A stretch of 64,000 bases of DNA, from NCBI RefSeq assembly GCF_900109545.1, contig NZ_FOAP01000002.1, positions 62,001 through 126,000 of the forward strand, written 5' to 3'. The stretch's first letter is position 1; each line of letters begins with the position of its first letter. The stretch comes from Stigmatella aurantiaca (GTDB taxonomy: Bacteria; Myxococcota; Myxococcia; Myxococcales; Myxococcaceae). A program made the translations under genes and the position numbers. The notes under the pieces are model-generated. The model ran no database searches and was not told the DNA's origin. It saw only the letters and a list, made by a program, of their open reading frames with translations. This document shows positions 29,901-37,754 of this stretch, in pieces.

Positions 29901-31022
29901 TCACTGCACCACGCGGACGGCGGTGCCGTCCTTCATCGGAAGGCTCGCGTCGGCAACGACTTGCTCCTGCGAGGACAGCCCTTCCACCACGCGTACATAG
30001 CCGGGCAGCACGCGCTGGACCTTCACGTCGCGCCGCTGCACCTTGCCGTCCTGCACCACCCACACGAAGCCCTGCTGGCCCTTGCTGCTCACCGCCTGGG
30101 CGGGCAGGAACAGGCCCTGGTCCCCGGCGGCCTCACCCGCGACGGCCGAGAAGTCGAGCTCCACGAGCGCGCCGGGGCGCAGGGTGGCCTCGGACTTGCC
30201 GGGCACCACGTCCGCGAGCACCTCCACGGTGCGGCTCTGCGGATCGATGACGGCGCCCAGGTTGGCCACCTTCACCTCGAAGCGCGCGCCGCTCGGGTTG
30301 AGCGTGCCCTGGGCAACGGTGCCCTGCTGGATGCGGTCGATGATGGCCTCGGGCACCAGCACGCGCACCTCCAGGCCCTCGGTGTCCACGATGCCGAAGA
30401 TGTTGGTGCTGGTGTTGACCATGTCCCCCACGTTCTTGTTGCGCGCGGTGATGACGCCGTCGAACGGGGCCACGATGCTCGCGTCCTTCAGCATCTGCTG
30501 GGCGTTCTTGTAGGCGGCCGAGGCCTGGGCCGCCTGGGCCTGGGCCTGGCGGAAGCCCACCTCGGCCTTGTCCAGCCCCGACTGGGCCAGGCTGCCCGAG
30601 GTGGCGAGCTTGCGGGCCCGCTCCACGTCAATGGTGGCGCCATCCAGCAGCGCCGCGGCGGCGGACCGGGCGGCGGCCGCCTGCTCCACGGCGATGTGCA
30701 GGGTGTCGGTGTCCAGCTGGGCCAGGACCTGGCCCTTCTTCACCTTGTCACCCACCTTGACGAGCACGCGGGTGAGGGGACCCGAGGCCCGGGCGCTCAG
30801 CGTGGCCTCCTGCTTGGAGCGCAGCTGACCCGTCGCCTGCATCACGTTGGCCTCCAGCTTCGTGGCCGGGGCAATGGCCTTCACGCCCAGGGCGTTGGAC
30901 GTCTGGGTGGCGTCAGGAGCGGGCAGGGCCGCCTTGGCGCTTGCGCCGCCCGAGCACCCACCCGCCGCCACCGCCACCATCGCCGCCGCCATCACTGCCT
31001 TCACTCCGATGCGCTTCGTCAC
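29901..31022 (-). CDS. RND efflux membrane fusion protein (HlyD/AcrA-like lipoprotein)
   Basis: Periplasmic adaptor (373 aa) linking the RND pump to TolC. A signal peptide with lipobox-like AAGGC (Cys23) predicts a lipid anchor. A lipoyl-like half-motif (VLVKVGDKVKKGQVLAQLD) is followed by an Ala-rich coiled hairpin, the second half lipoyl motif (IVAPFDGVITARNKNVGD), a beta-barrel domain and a membrane-proximal C-terminal domain. It is first in the efflux operon; the promoter and inverted repeat lie 84-123 bases upstream. The lipoyl and barrel motifs look intact, so a working adaptor is expected. Confidence 0.94.
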   Translation of the reverse strand: MTKRIGVKAVMAAAMVAVAAGGCSGGASAKAALPAPDATQTSNALGVKAIAPATKLEANVMQATGQLRSKQEATLSARASGPLTRVLVKVGDKVKKGQVLAQLDTDTLHIAVEQAAAARSAAAALLDGATIDVERARKLATSGSLAQSGLDKAEVGFRQAQAQAAQASAAYKNAQQMLKDASIVAPFDGVITARNKNVGDMVNTSTNIFGIVDTEGLEVRVLVPEAIIDRIQQGTVAQGTLNPSGARFEVKVANLGAVIDPQSRTVEVLADVVPGKSEATLRPGALVELDFSAVAGEAAGDQGLFLPAQAVSSKGQQGFVWVVQDGKVQRRDVKVQRVLPGYVRVVEGLSSQEQVVADASLPMKDGTAVRVVQ

Positions 31023-31105
31023 AGTCGTCCCGCTCCTGCCGGTCTTGCCTCGGGAGATTTCTCCCGGAACCCCGGCGATACATCAGCCAAAAGATCTTGG
31101 ACGGG

Positions 31106-31133
31106 GATATACCCCAATCTAGATATCCTGCAA
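31106..31133 (-). promoter_or_regulatory. Candidate sigma-70-type promoter of the efflux operon
   Basis: On the minus strand TTGCAG (31133-31128) and TATATC (31111-31106) are separated by 16 bases and point toward the membrane fusion protein gene 84 bases away. It stands out because the surrounding genome has very few AT-rich blocks. The -35 box lies inside the inverted repeat 31121-31145, as expected for repression. Confidence 0.5.
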
Positions 31134-31145
31134 TACAGAATATCT
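31121..31145. promoter_or_regulatory. Inverted-repeat operator, probable MarR binding site
   Basis: Arms AGATATCCTG (31121-31130) and CAGAATATCT (31136-31145) match at 9 of 10 positions around a CAATA spacer. Its size and symmetry suit a MarR or TetR dimer, and it covers the -35 region of the efflux promoter. The operon encodes its own MarR protein, the likely ligand. A GGGG-ATATA-CCCC repeat (31103-31115) and an AAGATCTT palindrome (31091-31098) lie just downstream on the transcript. Confidence 0.6.
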
Positions 31146-31411
31146 TGTGTGCGGCTATCCCGCGTGGTGGGTAATCCACGCCAGGCATGACAGCCAGGGC
31201 TACCTGGGCTGCCTGCTCCACGGGCACCCGAGAGGGGGGTGGCCGGAGCGGCCGGGGGAGACTACGCCGCACTGCATCAGGGCGCGCTTGTAGTACGGGA
31301 CGTGCCGGAAGGGCGCCATCCTTTCGTGAGGGCTGCGCGTGTCCCTCAAGACTCGTCCGGGGTGCGCAAGGCGGTTGACCCCTCGTGAGGCTGGACTAGC
31401 TTGCCTGCCCT
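31146..31411. other. Rest of the intergenic region between efflux operon and peptidase gene
   Basis: The 389-bp divergent region 31023-31411 holds the promoter and operator described separately. In this remaining part I see no credible gene: short frames lack ribosome sites and family-like sequence. It should contain the promoter of the peptidase gene, but no clear -10/-35 or sigma-54 element is visible. Confidence 0.5.
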
Positions 31412-32749
31412 ATGTCCGCTCCCCTCGAACCGAATGGACCGCGTGTGCGCGCGCGGGAGCTGGGTCTTCCCCTGGGCCGCTTCAAGCCGGGCCGCTACAA
31501 CGCCATCACCGACGTGGAGGGGGTACTGGTCGGCCACTGCACGCTCATCCATGGCGAGGGCCCCCTGCGGCCCGGCCACGGCCCCGTGCGCACGGGCGTC
31601 ACCGCCATCCTGCCCAACAACGGCAACATCTTCATGGAGCGCATGAGCGGCGGCGGCTTCGTGCTCAACGGGGCGGGCGAGGTGTCCGGAATGACCCAGC
31701 TCATGGAGTGGGGGCTGGTGGAGACGCCCATCCTGCTCACCAACACCATGGCGGTGGGGGCAGTGTCGGACGGGGTGGCGCGCTACCTGGTGGAGCGCTA
31801 CCCGGGCATTGGGGACGAGCTGGACGTCATCATCCCTATCGTCGGCGAGTGCGACGACAGCTACCTCAATGACATCTCCGGCCGGCACGTGCGCAACCAG
31901 CACGTGCTCCAGGCCATCCAGAACGCGAAGACGGGCCCGGTGCCCGAGGGCAACGTGGGCGGCGGCACCGGCATGGTGACGTGCGACTTCAAGGGCGGCA
32001 TCGGCACCGCCTCGCGCAAGCTGCCCGAGGCGCTGGGGGGCTACACCCTGGGCGTGCTCGTCATGTCCAACTTCGGGAAGATGCACAACCTGCGGGTGGG
32101 CGGCCTGCCCGTGGGGGAGGTGCTGGCCGAGAAGTTCAAGGACGTGCCCCGGCGCGGGCAGACGTACGGCTCCATCATCGCGGTGGTGGCCACGGACGCG
32201 CCCCTGCTCAGCCATCAAATCAACCGCCTGTGCAAGCGCGTGGGGCTGGGCATTGGCCGGGTGGGCAGCTACGCGGCGCACGGCTCGGGAGAAATCGTCG
32301 TCGGCTTCTCCACGGCCAACATCATCCCCCGGCGCACCCAGAAGATGGTCTACAAGATGAAGATCCTCCTGGATCAGCGCCTGGACCCCCTCTACGAGGC
32401 GGTCATGGAGGCCACGGAGGAGGCCATCCTCAACGCCATGTGCATGGCCGAGCCCATGACGGGGGTGAACGGCAACTTCTGCCCGGCGCTGCCGCTGGAC
32501 GAGGTCCGCCGCTTCGTGGACGCCTGCCGCCCCATCTTCGCCTCGGTGAAGAAGCGCCTGGCGCAGAGCAGCGCCCCGGCCTCCCGGGAAAAGCCCCTGG
32601 ATGTGGACAAAGAGGGGGATGTGCGGGTGGCCGCGGCCCTGCCGACCGAGGTCCGGGGCGCCGAGGGCATTCCGTACCCGACCCGGCCCGCCCCCGAAGA
32701 CACGGACGATACGGAGGGTTCCGCTTCCGGGGGATCTTCTGATACGTAG
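31412..32749 (+). CDS. P1 family (DmpA-type) self-processing aminopeptidase
   Basis: An N-terminal nucleophile hydrolase of 445 aa, related to the L-aminopeptidase/D-esterase DmpA and beta-aminopeptidases. The precursor is expected to cut itself before the nucleophile Ser254 in YGSIIAVVATDAP, giving alpha and beta chains; the matching DmpA segment is Gly-Ser-Ile-Ile-Val-Val. Other family landmarks are GRYNAITDVEGVLVGH near the N-terminus, GNVGGGTGMVTCDFKGGIG and SNFGKMHNLRVGG. About 55 C-terminal residues after the catalytic domain are Pro/Glu/Asp-rich and probably disordered. No signal peptide is seen, so it acts in the cytoplasm, on N-terminal small residues or beta-amino acyl peptides. Confidence 0.92.
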   Translation: MSAPLEPNGPRVRARELGLPLGRFKPGRYNAITDVEGVLVGHCTLIHGEGPLRPGHGPVRTGVTAILPNNGNIFMERMSGGGFVLNGAGEVSGMTQLMEWGLVETPILLTNTMAVGAVSDGVARYLVERYPGIGDELDVIIPIVGECDDSYLNDISGRHVRNQHVLQAIQNAKTGPVPEGNVGGGTGMVTCDFKGGIGTASRKLPEALGGYTLGVLVMSNFGKMHNLRVGGLPVGEVLAEKFKDVPRRGQTYGSIIAVVATDAPLLSHQINRLCKRVGLGIGRVGSYAAHGSGEIVVGFSTANIIPRRTQKMVYKMKILLDQRLDPLYEAVMEATEEAILNAMCMAEPMTGVNGNFCPALPLDEVRRFVDACRPIFASVKKRLAQSSAPASREKPLDVDKEGDVRVAAALPTEVRGAEGIPYPTRPAPEDTDDTEGSASGGSSDT

Positions 32750-32779
32750 CGCCCTTTCTTTTCAGCGAGGAGTCACCGC

Positions 32780-32899
32780 ATGGCCCGTAGCAAGAGCAAG
32801 CACAAGCGAGTCCAGATGAAGATCCGTCAGGCGTGGAAGGCCCGCGCCAAGCGCAAGAAGGAAGCCGCGAAGACCGAGGCCTCCAACAAGAAGAAGTAG
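32780..32899 (+). CDS. 39-residue highly basic microprotein
   Basis: ATG at 32780 has GAGGAG eight bases upstream, and the frame ends at a TAG at 32897-32899. The product starts MARSKSKHKRVQMKIRQAW and ends in a Lys-rich tail; about half of its residues are Lys or Arg, there is one Trp, and no Cys. It lies 30 bases after the peptidase stop, so it may share that transcript. Its size and charge resemble small ribosome- or nucleic-acid-binding proteins, but I cannot assign it to a known family. The strong ribosome site and clean codon use argue that it is real. Confidence 0.6.
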   Translation: MARSKSKHKRVQMKIRQAWKARAKRKKEAAKTEASNKKK

Positions 32900-32927
32900 G
32901 CCTCCGGGTGCCGCACGGCTGCTCCCT

Positions 32928-33383
32928 CTACTGGCGGGTAGCCGTGAAGGACCGGACGAGGGAGCACGGCGCGGTGGCGCTTCCCGCCCGTGTAAACCCC
33001 CGGGTGAGGGAGCCGGTGAGCTGGGCATCCGTCCCGCCATCCGGGCTCCCCCCGCTGTAGGTGCCGTTGAAGCTCAGGCTGTCACTGCCCCCATCCAGCC
33101 CCTGGCTGCCCAGCAGCAGGAACGTGCTGTTGGCGTAGACGGAGCCCTGCAGGGCGACCCCCTCCACGCTGCCGGTGAGCTGCGAGCCCGACCGCTGGAG
33201 GTCCAGAGGCCCCCGGGGCAACCCCACCCCCTCCGAGGCGCAGGCAGCGGGCAAGGTCCCCTCGGCGAAGACGAGGGCATACCGTCCCTCGAGGGCCGGA
33301 CAGTCCGTGCAGGGCGCCCCCTCCTCGTCACAACCGGTGGCCAGCAGACACAGCGCGGCGAGCCATAAACGTCCAGAAGTCAT
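32928..33383 (-). CDS. Small putative lipoprotein
   Basis: A 151-aa protein with a lipoprotein signal (RLWLAALCLLATGCDEE, lipidated Cys18). The body contains a CxxC pair shortly after the anchor (PCTDC) and Gly/Ser-rich beta-type segments. The DLQRSGSQLTGSVEGVALQG stretch resembles the short repeated strands seen in many myxobacterial lipoproteins of unknown role. The stop lies 28 bases from the convergent microprotein stop. No enzyme motif. Likely periplasmic or outer-membrane attached. Recognition is limited to the lipoprotein class. Confidence 0.7.
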   Translation of the reverse strand: MTSGRLWLAALCLLATGCDEEGAPCTDCPALEGRYALVFAEGTLPAACASEGVGLPRGPLDLQRSGSQLTGSVEGVALQGSVYANSTFLLLGSQGLDGGSDSLSFNGTYSGGSPDGGTDAQLTGSLTRGFTRAGSATAPCSLVRSFTATRQ

Positions 33384-33419
33384 TGGTCGGTTCCTTGGAG
33401 GGGGAGGCAGGGCTTCCTG

Positions 33420-34562
33420 GTGAAGGTGAGCAGTCCTACGTTCATCTCGGCGCAAGGGGCTGTGGGGGCGCCAGGGCGGTGGGGCGTGTCGGCGGCGGAA
33501 TCCAAGCGGTGGTCCAATCTGGTCTTCGCCGGGCTCTTCGCCCTGGCGATCATCCTCTTCTCTCGAATCTTGCTTCCCTTCGTGATGCCGGTGCTGCTGG
33601 GCGGCTTTCTGGTCGTCCTGTTCATGCCGGTCCAGGACTTCCTGTGCCGGAAGTTGAAGGGACGAAAGTCGCTGTGCGCCGCGCTCTGCACCGCGACGGT
33701 GTTCCTGCTCATCCTCGTGCCGCTGGCCGGGGTGGGGTGGCTGGTGGGCCGCGAGCTGCTGCTGCTCATGGCGGACTTGCCGGCGCTGCTGGAGCGCATG
33801 GACCTGCGCAATGATCTCATCGCCAACCTGCCGCACGGCCTGGGCCGCTTCGTGCGCATGGACCCCGAGGGCTCGGAGGCGGAGCGCATGCTCCTGTCGG
33901 CCGCCGCCGGGGGCGCCGCCGTCATTCAGCACCTGCTGAACATGGGCTCGGAGCTGGTCATCGACCTGTTCCTCATGACGGTGGCCATGTACTACTTCTT
34001 CCTCGATGGGCGCCGGCTCTTCACCGAGGCCACCCGGCTCGTGCCCCTGGACAAGCGCTACATCCAGGCCTTCGCCCGCGAGTTCTCCGACGTCGCCTAC
34101 GCCATCGTCTACGGCAACACCGTCACCGCGCTCGTGCAGGGGGCCGTGGGCCTCGTGGGGCTGCTGATCGTGGGCGTTCCCCACGCCCCGGTGTGGGGCG
34201 CCGCCATGGTCATCGCCGCGCTGGTCCCCGTGGGGGGCACCACGCTCATCTGGGGGCCCATTGGCATGCTGCTCATCCTGTCCGGCAAGGTGGGAGAGGG
34301 CACGTTCGTGCTGGCCTGGGGCGCCGGCGTGGTGAGCACCATCGACAACGTCATCCGCCCGCGGCTGTGCGGCTCGCGCATGGCGCTGCACCCGCTGCTC
34401 GTCTTCCTCTCCATGTTCGGGGGCATGGCGGTGTTCGGGATGATGGGGCTCTTGGTGGGCCCGCTCATCGCCGCCATCTTCATGGCCATGGTGCGCATCT
34501 ACCGGCGCGACTTCCTCGGGGTCACCCCTCCCGCACTCCAGGCATCCTCCGCGGAGACCTGA
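33420..34562 (+). CDS. AI-2E family transporter (UPF0118)
   Basis: An inner-membrane protein of 380 aa with about seven to eight hydrophobic segments in the AI-2E arrangement. Two spans occur near residues 35-75 and one near 90-110, then a large soluble loop (about 115-170). The C-terminal bundle contains the conserved GxxxxLIWGPIGM-like segment and the DNVIRPRL motif near residue 310. Members export autoinducer-2, organic anions or act as Na/H antiporters, so the substrate is open. The start is GTG at 33420 (a second GTG six bases on is equally possible); GGAGG lies slightly far upstream. It is divergent from the lipoprotein gene. Confidence 0.88.
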   Translation: MKVSSPTFISAQGAVGAPGRWGVSAAESKRWSNLVFAGLFALAIILFSRILLPFVMPVLLGGFLVVLFMPVQDFLCRKLKGRKSLCAALCTATVFLLILVPLAGVGWLVGRELLLLMADLPALLERMDLRNDLIANLPHGLGRFVRMDPEGSEAERMLLSAAAGGAAVIQHLLNMGSELVIDLFLMTVAMYYFFLDGRRLFTEATRLVPLDKRYIQAFAREFSDVAYAIVYGNTVTALVQGAVGLVGLLIVGVPHAPVWGAAMVIAALVPVGGTTLIWGPIGMLLILSGKVGEGTFVLAWGAGVVSTIDNVIRPRLCGSRMALHPLLVFLSMFGGMAVFGMMGLLVGPLIAAIFMAMVRIYRRDFLGVTPPALQASSAET

Positions 34563-34596
34563 TGCGGGTGGTTGTGGACAATCGCTGGCAGGGTGG

Positions 34597-36261
34597 GTGA
34601 ACCTCACCCTCCGGATGATGGTCTCGCGACGCTGGATGAGTGGGTGGAGCGCGCTGCTCGCCCTGGTTTGGGTGCTGGTCTCGCCGGCGGCGCTGGCGCA
34701 GAAGAAGAAGGCCGCCCGCCCCGCGAAGCCGCGGGTGGTGGTGCTCGACTTCGACGGAGACAAGCGCGACGCGCTGCGCAAGCAGGTCGAGGCGGCGCTG
34801 CGCAAGGGCGGCCAAGTTCAGCTCGTTCCCCTCAAGCAGTACACGGCCGCCGCCACCCAGGCGAAGCTGCGCGGCGCCAATGCGCGCACCCCCGAGGCGG
34901 TGGCGCGCCTGGCCCCTGGCCTCAAGCTGGATGCGGTGGTGACGGCCACGGCGGCCAAGTCCCTCGACGTGCGGGTGCTGAGCGCCAGCGGCCTGGAGCT
35001 GTGGACCAAGCAGGTGAAGCTCCCGCGGGGCCGGTTGCCGGCCAGCGATGTCCGGAGGTTGGCCGCCGGTATCGCCACCCTGGCCACCACGCCCCCGCCG
35101 GGGGCCGTGGCCCAGGCGCCCGTTGCCGAGCCCCCGCCGGAAGCCGCGCCCGTTGCACCCGCGCCCCTGACGCCCGAGGTGGCTCCGGCCGCGAAACCGG
35201 CCCCGGCCGAGGAGGCGAAGGAGGTGGCCCCCGTGGCCCCAGCTCCCGTGGCGCAGGCCCCCGCAGCACCGGCTCCGGCCGAGCCCCCGGCGCCCCCCGA
35301 GGAGCCGGTGGTGGCGGTGGAGCTGCCGCGCCAGGATGACGAGTCCCATACCACCACCCGGGTGGCCTACCGGGAGCCTGCCCCACGGCCCCGGGCCGCG
35401 CCCGCCTCTGGGCCGGCCGCGAAGCCCGAGCGCCGCCTGCCGGTGGTGCGGGTCTTCCTGGGAGGCATCTCGACGTTCCGCAACTACTGCGCGCGGCCGG
35501 GCGTTGGCTCCTGTGGCGAGTTCGATTCGAAGCCCGAGGCGCAGCGCGTGGGCGACACCATCGACTTCAAGTCGGGGACGCCCTACCTGGGCCTGTCGGG
35601 CCAGCTCGAGCTGATGCCCCTGGCGCGCTCGGCGTCGTGGGTGCGCGGCTGGGGACTCCAGCTGGGCGCCTCCCGGGGCTACTCGGAGACGCAGGTGACC
35701 ATCACCACCTCCACGGGAGAGACCCCCGAGCGGACCGTGGTGGCCACGGACACGGTGCTCTCCGCGCAGCTCCTGTACCGCTACTCCTTCAGCCTGCTCG
35801 CGGATCCCCGGTTGCAGCTGGCCTACGTGGGCGTGCGCGGCGGCGGGATGAGCCGCGTCTTCGATGTGGATGAGCAGGCGCGCGTGCCGCTCACGGGCTC
35901 GCACCGGCTGTTTCCCACTGCGGGCCTGGAGGTCTCCATTCCCCTCAAGCCGTGGCTGCGCGCCGAAGCAGGCGGCCTGTTCTTCCTCTCCCCCAAGGCG
36001 GGCCAGGGCATCCTGTCGGACGAGGACGAGCGCGAGCTGGAGGTGAGGGATTTCGGCACCGAGGTGTCCAGCTCGGGCTGGTCCGCGGAGCTGGGCGTGG
36101 CCGGGGAGGTGTGGGGCCCGGTCGGGTACCGCGTGCGCGGCCGGTTCTCTCAGGTGAAGGACACCTTCACGGGCCGCGGGGCCCGCTTCGGCTGGGACAA
36201 GGGCGGCGTGGCCCGCGAGCGGCACATCGACATCGAGTGGGGCGTCACCGCCTCCTTCTAA
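34597..36261 (+). CDS. Outer-membrane barrel protein with Pro/Ala-rich linker
   Basis: A 554-aa exported protein. A hydrophobic signal peptide ends near AALAQ (residues about 14-35 from the GTG start; ATG at 34615 or 34618 could also be the start). A small periplasmic domain (about 45-165, PRVVVLDFDGDKRD onward) resembles the N-terminal domain of proteins that sum gene-family 'CsgG/TolB-like' inputs. A long Ala/Pro/Val linker (about 168-260) follows. The last 260 residues alternate like barrel strands and end in Phe (WGVTASF), the outer-membrane sorting signal. This layout is frequent in myxobacteria. The function is not known. Confidence 0.72.
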   Translation: MNLTLRMMVSRRWMSGWSALLALVWVLVSPAALAQKKKAARPAKPRVVVLDFDGDKRDALRKQVEAALRKGGQVQLVPLKQYTAAATQAKLRGANARTPEAVARLAPGLKLDAVVTATAAKSLDVRVLSASGLELWTKQVKLPRGRLPASDVRRLAAGIATLATTPPPGAVAQAPVAEPPPEAAPVAPAPLTPEVAPAAKPAPAEEAKEVAPVAPAPVAQAPAAPAPAEPPAPPEEPVVAVELPRQDDESHTTTRVAYREPAPRPRAAPASGPAAKPERRLPVVRVFLGGISTFRNYCARPGVGSCGEFDSKPEAQRVGDTIDFKSGTPYLGLSGQLELMPLARSASWVRGWGLQLGASRGYSETQVTITTSTGETPERTVVATDTVLSAQLLYRYSFSLLADPRLQLAYVGVRGGGMSRVFDVDEQARVPLTGSHRLFPTAGLEVSIPLKPWLRAEAGGLFFLSPKAGQGILSDEDERELEVRDFGTEVSSSGWSAELGVAGEVWGPVGYRVRGRFSQVKDTFTGRGARFGWDKGGVARERHIDIEWGVTASF

Positions 36262-36300
36262 AGGAGGCGTCCCCGGAAGCCCCCGCTGCGCCGAGGGGCC

Positions 36301-37614
36301 TCAGTTACACGAGTACGTGTAGGTGCTGGCCTTGCTCCAGCTCCCATCCGGGCTGAGCCGGTAGACGGTGTAGCCGCTGGCCGGGTAGCTCGACCCCCAG
36401 CAGTCGCGGGCGCGCACGTCGTTCAGCACCTCGGTGGCCAGGTCCATGTTGTTGCGCCGGCGCGCCTTCTCGTAGGCGGCCACCCGGTCCACGGCGCTGG
36501 CCCAGGTCGAGTCCGAGGCGAGCGTGTCCCGGCGCTTCTCCAGGAACTTCTGCAGGAAGGCGGTCTCGGTGATGCCGTTGTAGCCCACGGCGGGCGCCAC
36601 CTGGCCGGAGTTGCCGAGCGCGGTGTTGGCGGCCTTGATGAACTGCAGTGCGCCCCATTCGCCGTGGTTGATGAACGCGTCGTAGAGCGCCGCCTTCGAC
36701 AGCGCCTTGACGAGGCCCCACTTCTTGGCCGCGTTCATGGCGGGCGTGTAATAGAGCTGATCGCTGATCTTGTCCTGGCAGCTCTTGAAGTCCGCCCGGG
36801 TGGTGGTGTTGGTGTAGCTGGCGGCCCAGTCGGACACCCAGTTGCCCACGCTGTCGAGCTCCGCCGTGGAGGCCTGGGACTGGCCCGTGGACAGGAAGCG
36901 GTTGTTGATGGTGGTGAGCCCCGGCATGTACTTGGCCAGCCGGTTGCCGTTGGCCTCGGAGCGCAGGTTCTTGTAGCACTGGACGACCAGGATGGCGTCG
37001 CCCGTGCCGGTGCAGAAGCCCGCCCGCCCATTCGTGTACCCGCGGCCGTCGTGGATGTTCTCCGCGTACGCGTAGTCGATGACCGGCGTGTCGTTCTCCC
37101 AGATGCTGGTGAGCCCCTCGGCCACCTTCTTCTGGTGGGCGGTCATCCCCTCGGTGCCACCAGGGTTCTCACCGCCCGTGCCGCAGCTCGCCGAGGTGAG
37201 CTGCACGTTCGTGGCGGTGAACGAGCTGTTGGAGTTGGTGGAGTAATAGAAGGTGTACGACGCGTTCGCGCCGATCGTCACGCTGGAGCTGGAGTATGTG
37301 CACGTCACGCCGCTCTGGGTGTGCGTCCAGCCGGGCTCGTCGTGATCACACGCCACGCCGCTGGGCACATTGAAGATGACCTGAGGGCTCGTGATGGTGG
37401 CCGTGCCCGTGTTCTTGAACACCAGGGTGCCCCACCAATCGGAGCCCACGTAGGTGTTGGTGGTGACCGTGTGCGAACAGGCCGCCAAGGCCTGCGCCAC
37501 CGTCTCCGGAACTGCCTCGGCTTCGCCCACCGCTCCGCCACAGGAGATGAGCGTGGCGGCGGCCCCCATGAGTACCCAGTGCTGGCCGCGTGTCCGGTGA
37601 TGACGCTGGTGCAT
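36301..37614 (-). CDS. Chitosanase (GH46) with N-terminal carbohydrate-binding domain, lipoprotein
   Basis: A secreted endo-chitosanase of 437 aa. The signal peptide carries lipobox LISC (Cys25), so it is probably tethered to the outer membrane. Residues about 45-145 form a beta-sandwich resembling a CBM2-like module (paired Cys, SDWWGTLVFKNTG). The GH46 domain spans about 157-435: the general acid is E173 (SIWEN) and the nucleophile-activating residue is D189 in HDGRGYT, followed by GFCTGTGDA, as in Streptomyces chitosanases. It hydrolyses chitosan of fungal walls. The ATG at 37614 has an excellent AAAGGAGG. It is divergent from a histidine kinase gene, which could sense cell-wall material. 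Confidence 0.93.
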   Translation of the reverse strand: MHQRHHRTRGQHWVLMGAAATLISCGGAVGEAEAVPETVAQALAACSHTVTTNTYVGSDWWGTLVFKNTGTATITSPQVIFNVPSGVACDHDEPGWTHTQSGVTCTYSSSSVTIGANASYTFYYSTNSNSSFTATNVQLTSASCGTGGENPGGTEGMTAHQKKVAEGLTSIWENDTPVIDYAYAENIHDGRGYTNGRAGFCTGTGDAILVVQCYKNLRSEANGNRLAKYMPGLTTINNRFLSTGQSQASTAELDSVGNWVSDWAASYTNTTTRADFKSCQDKISDQLYYTPAMNAAKKWGLVKALSKAALYDAFINHGEWGALQFIKAANTALGNSGQVAPAVGYNGITETAFLQKFLEKRRDTLASDSTWASAVDRVAAYEKARRRNNMDLATEVLNDVRARDCWGSSYPASGYTVYRLSPDGSWSKASTYTYSCN

Positions 37615-37754
37615 CAGCCCTCCTTTGTATGTTTAAATAGAAATCCGTGTATAGTACGCCTTTTTGGAAGAGCTGGAAGGCTTCTTGTTCTAAAGCGGAT
37701 GCCAGGCTGAAGAGGCCACGACGGCTTCCCGTGGAAAGGCAATCTTCCAGGGTG
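37615..37754. promoter_or_regulatory. AT-rich divergent control region, chitosanase / histidine kinase
   Basis: This 140-bp region contains the most AT-rich block nearby (about 37620-37665, including TTTAAATAG and TATAGTAC). Each strand offers -10-like hexamers: TATAGT toward the kinase and TACTAT toward the chitosanase. No -35 box is convincing on either side, so I mark only the region. Confidence 0.4.

Noticed and set aside
31187-31378. A 63-codon plus-strand frame in the efflux-peptidase gap
   Set aside because: No ribosome site, Arg/Gly/Ser-rich composition, no family-like features.
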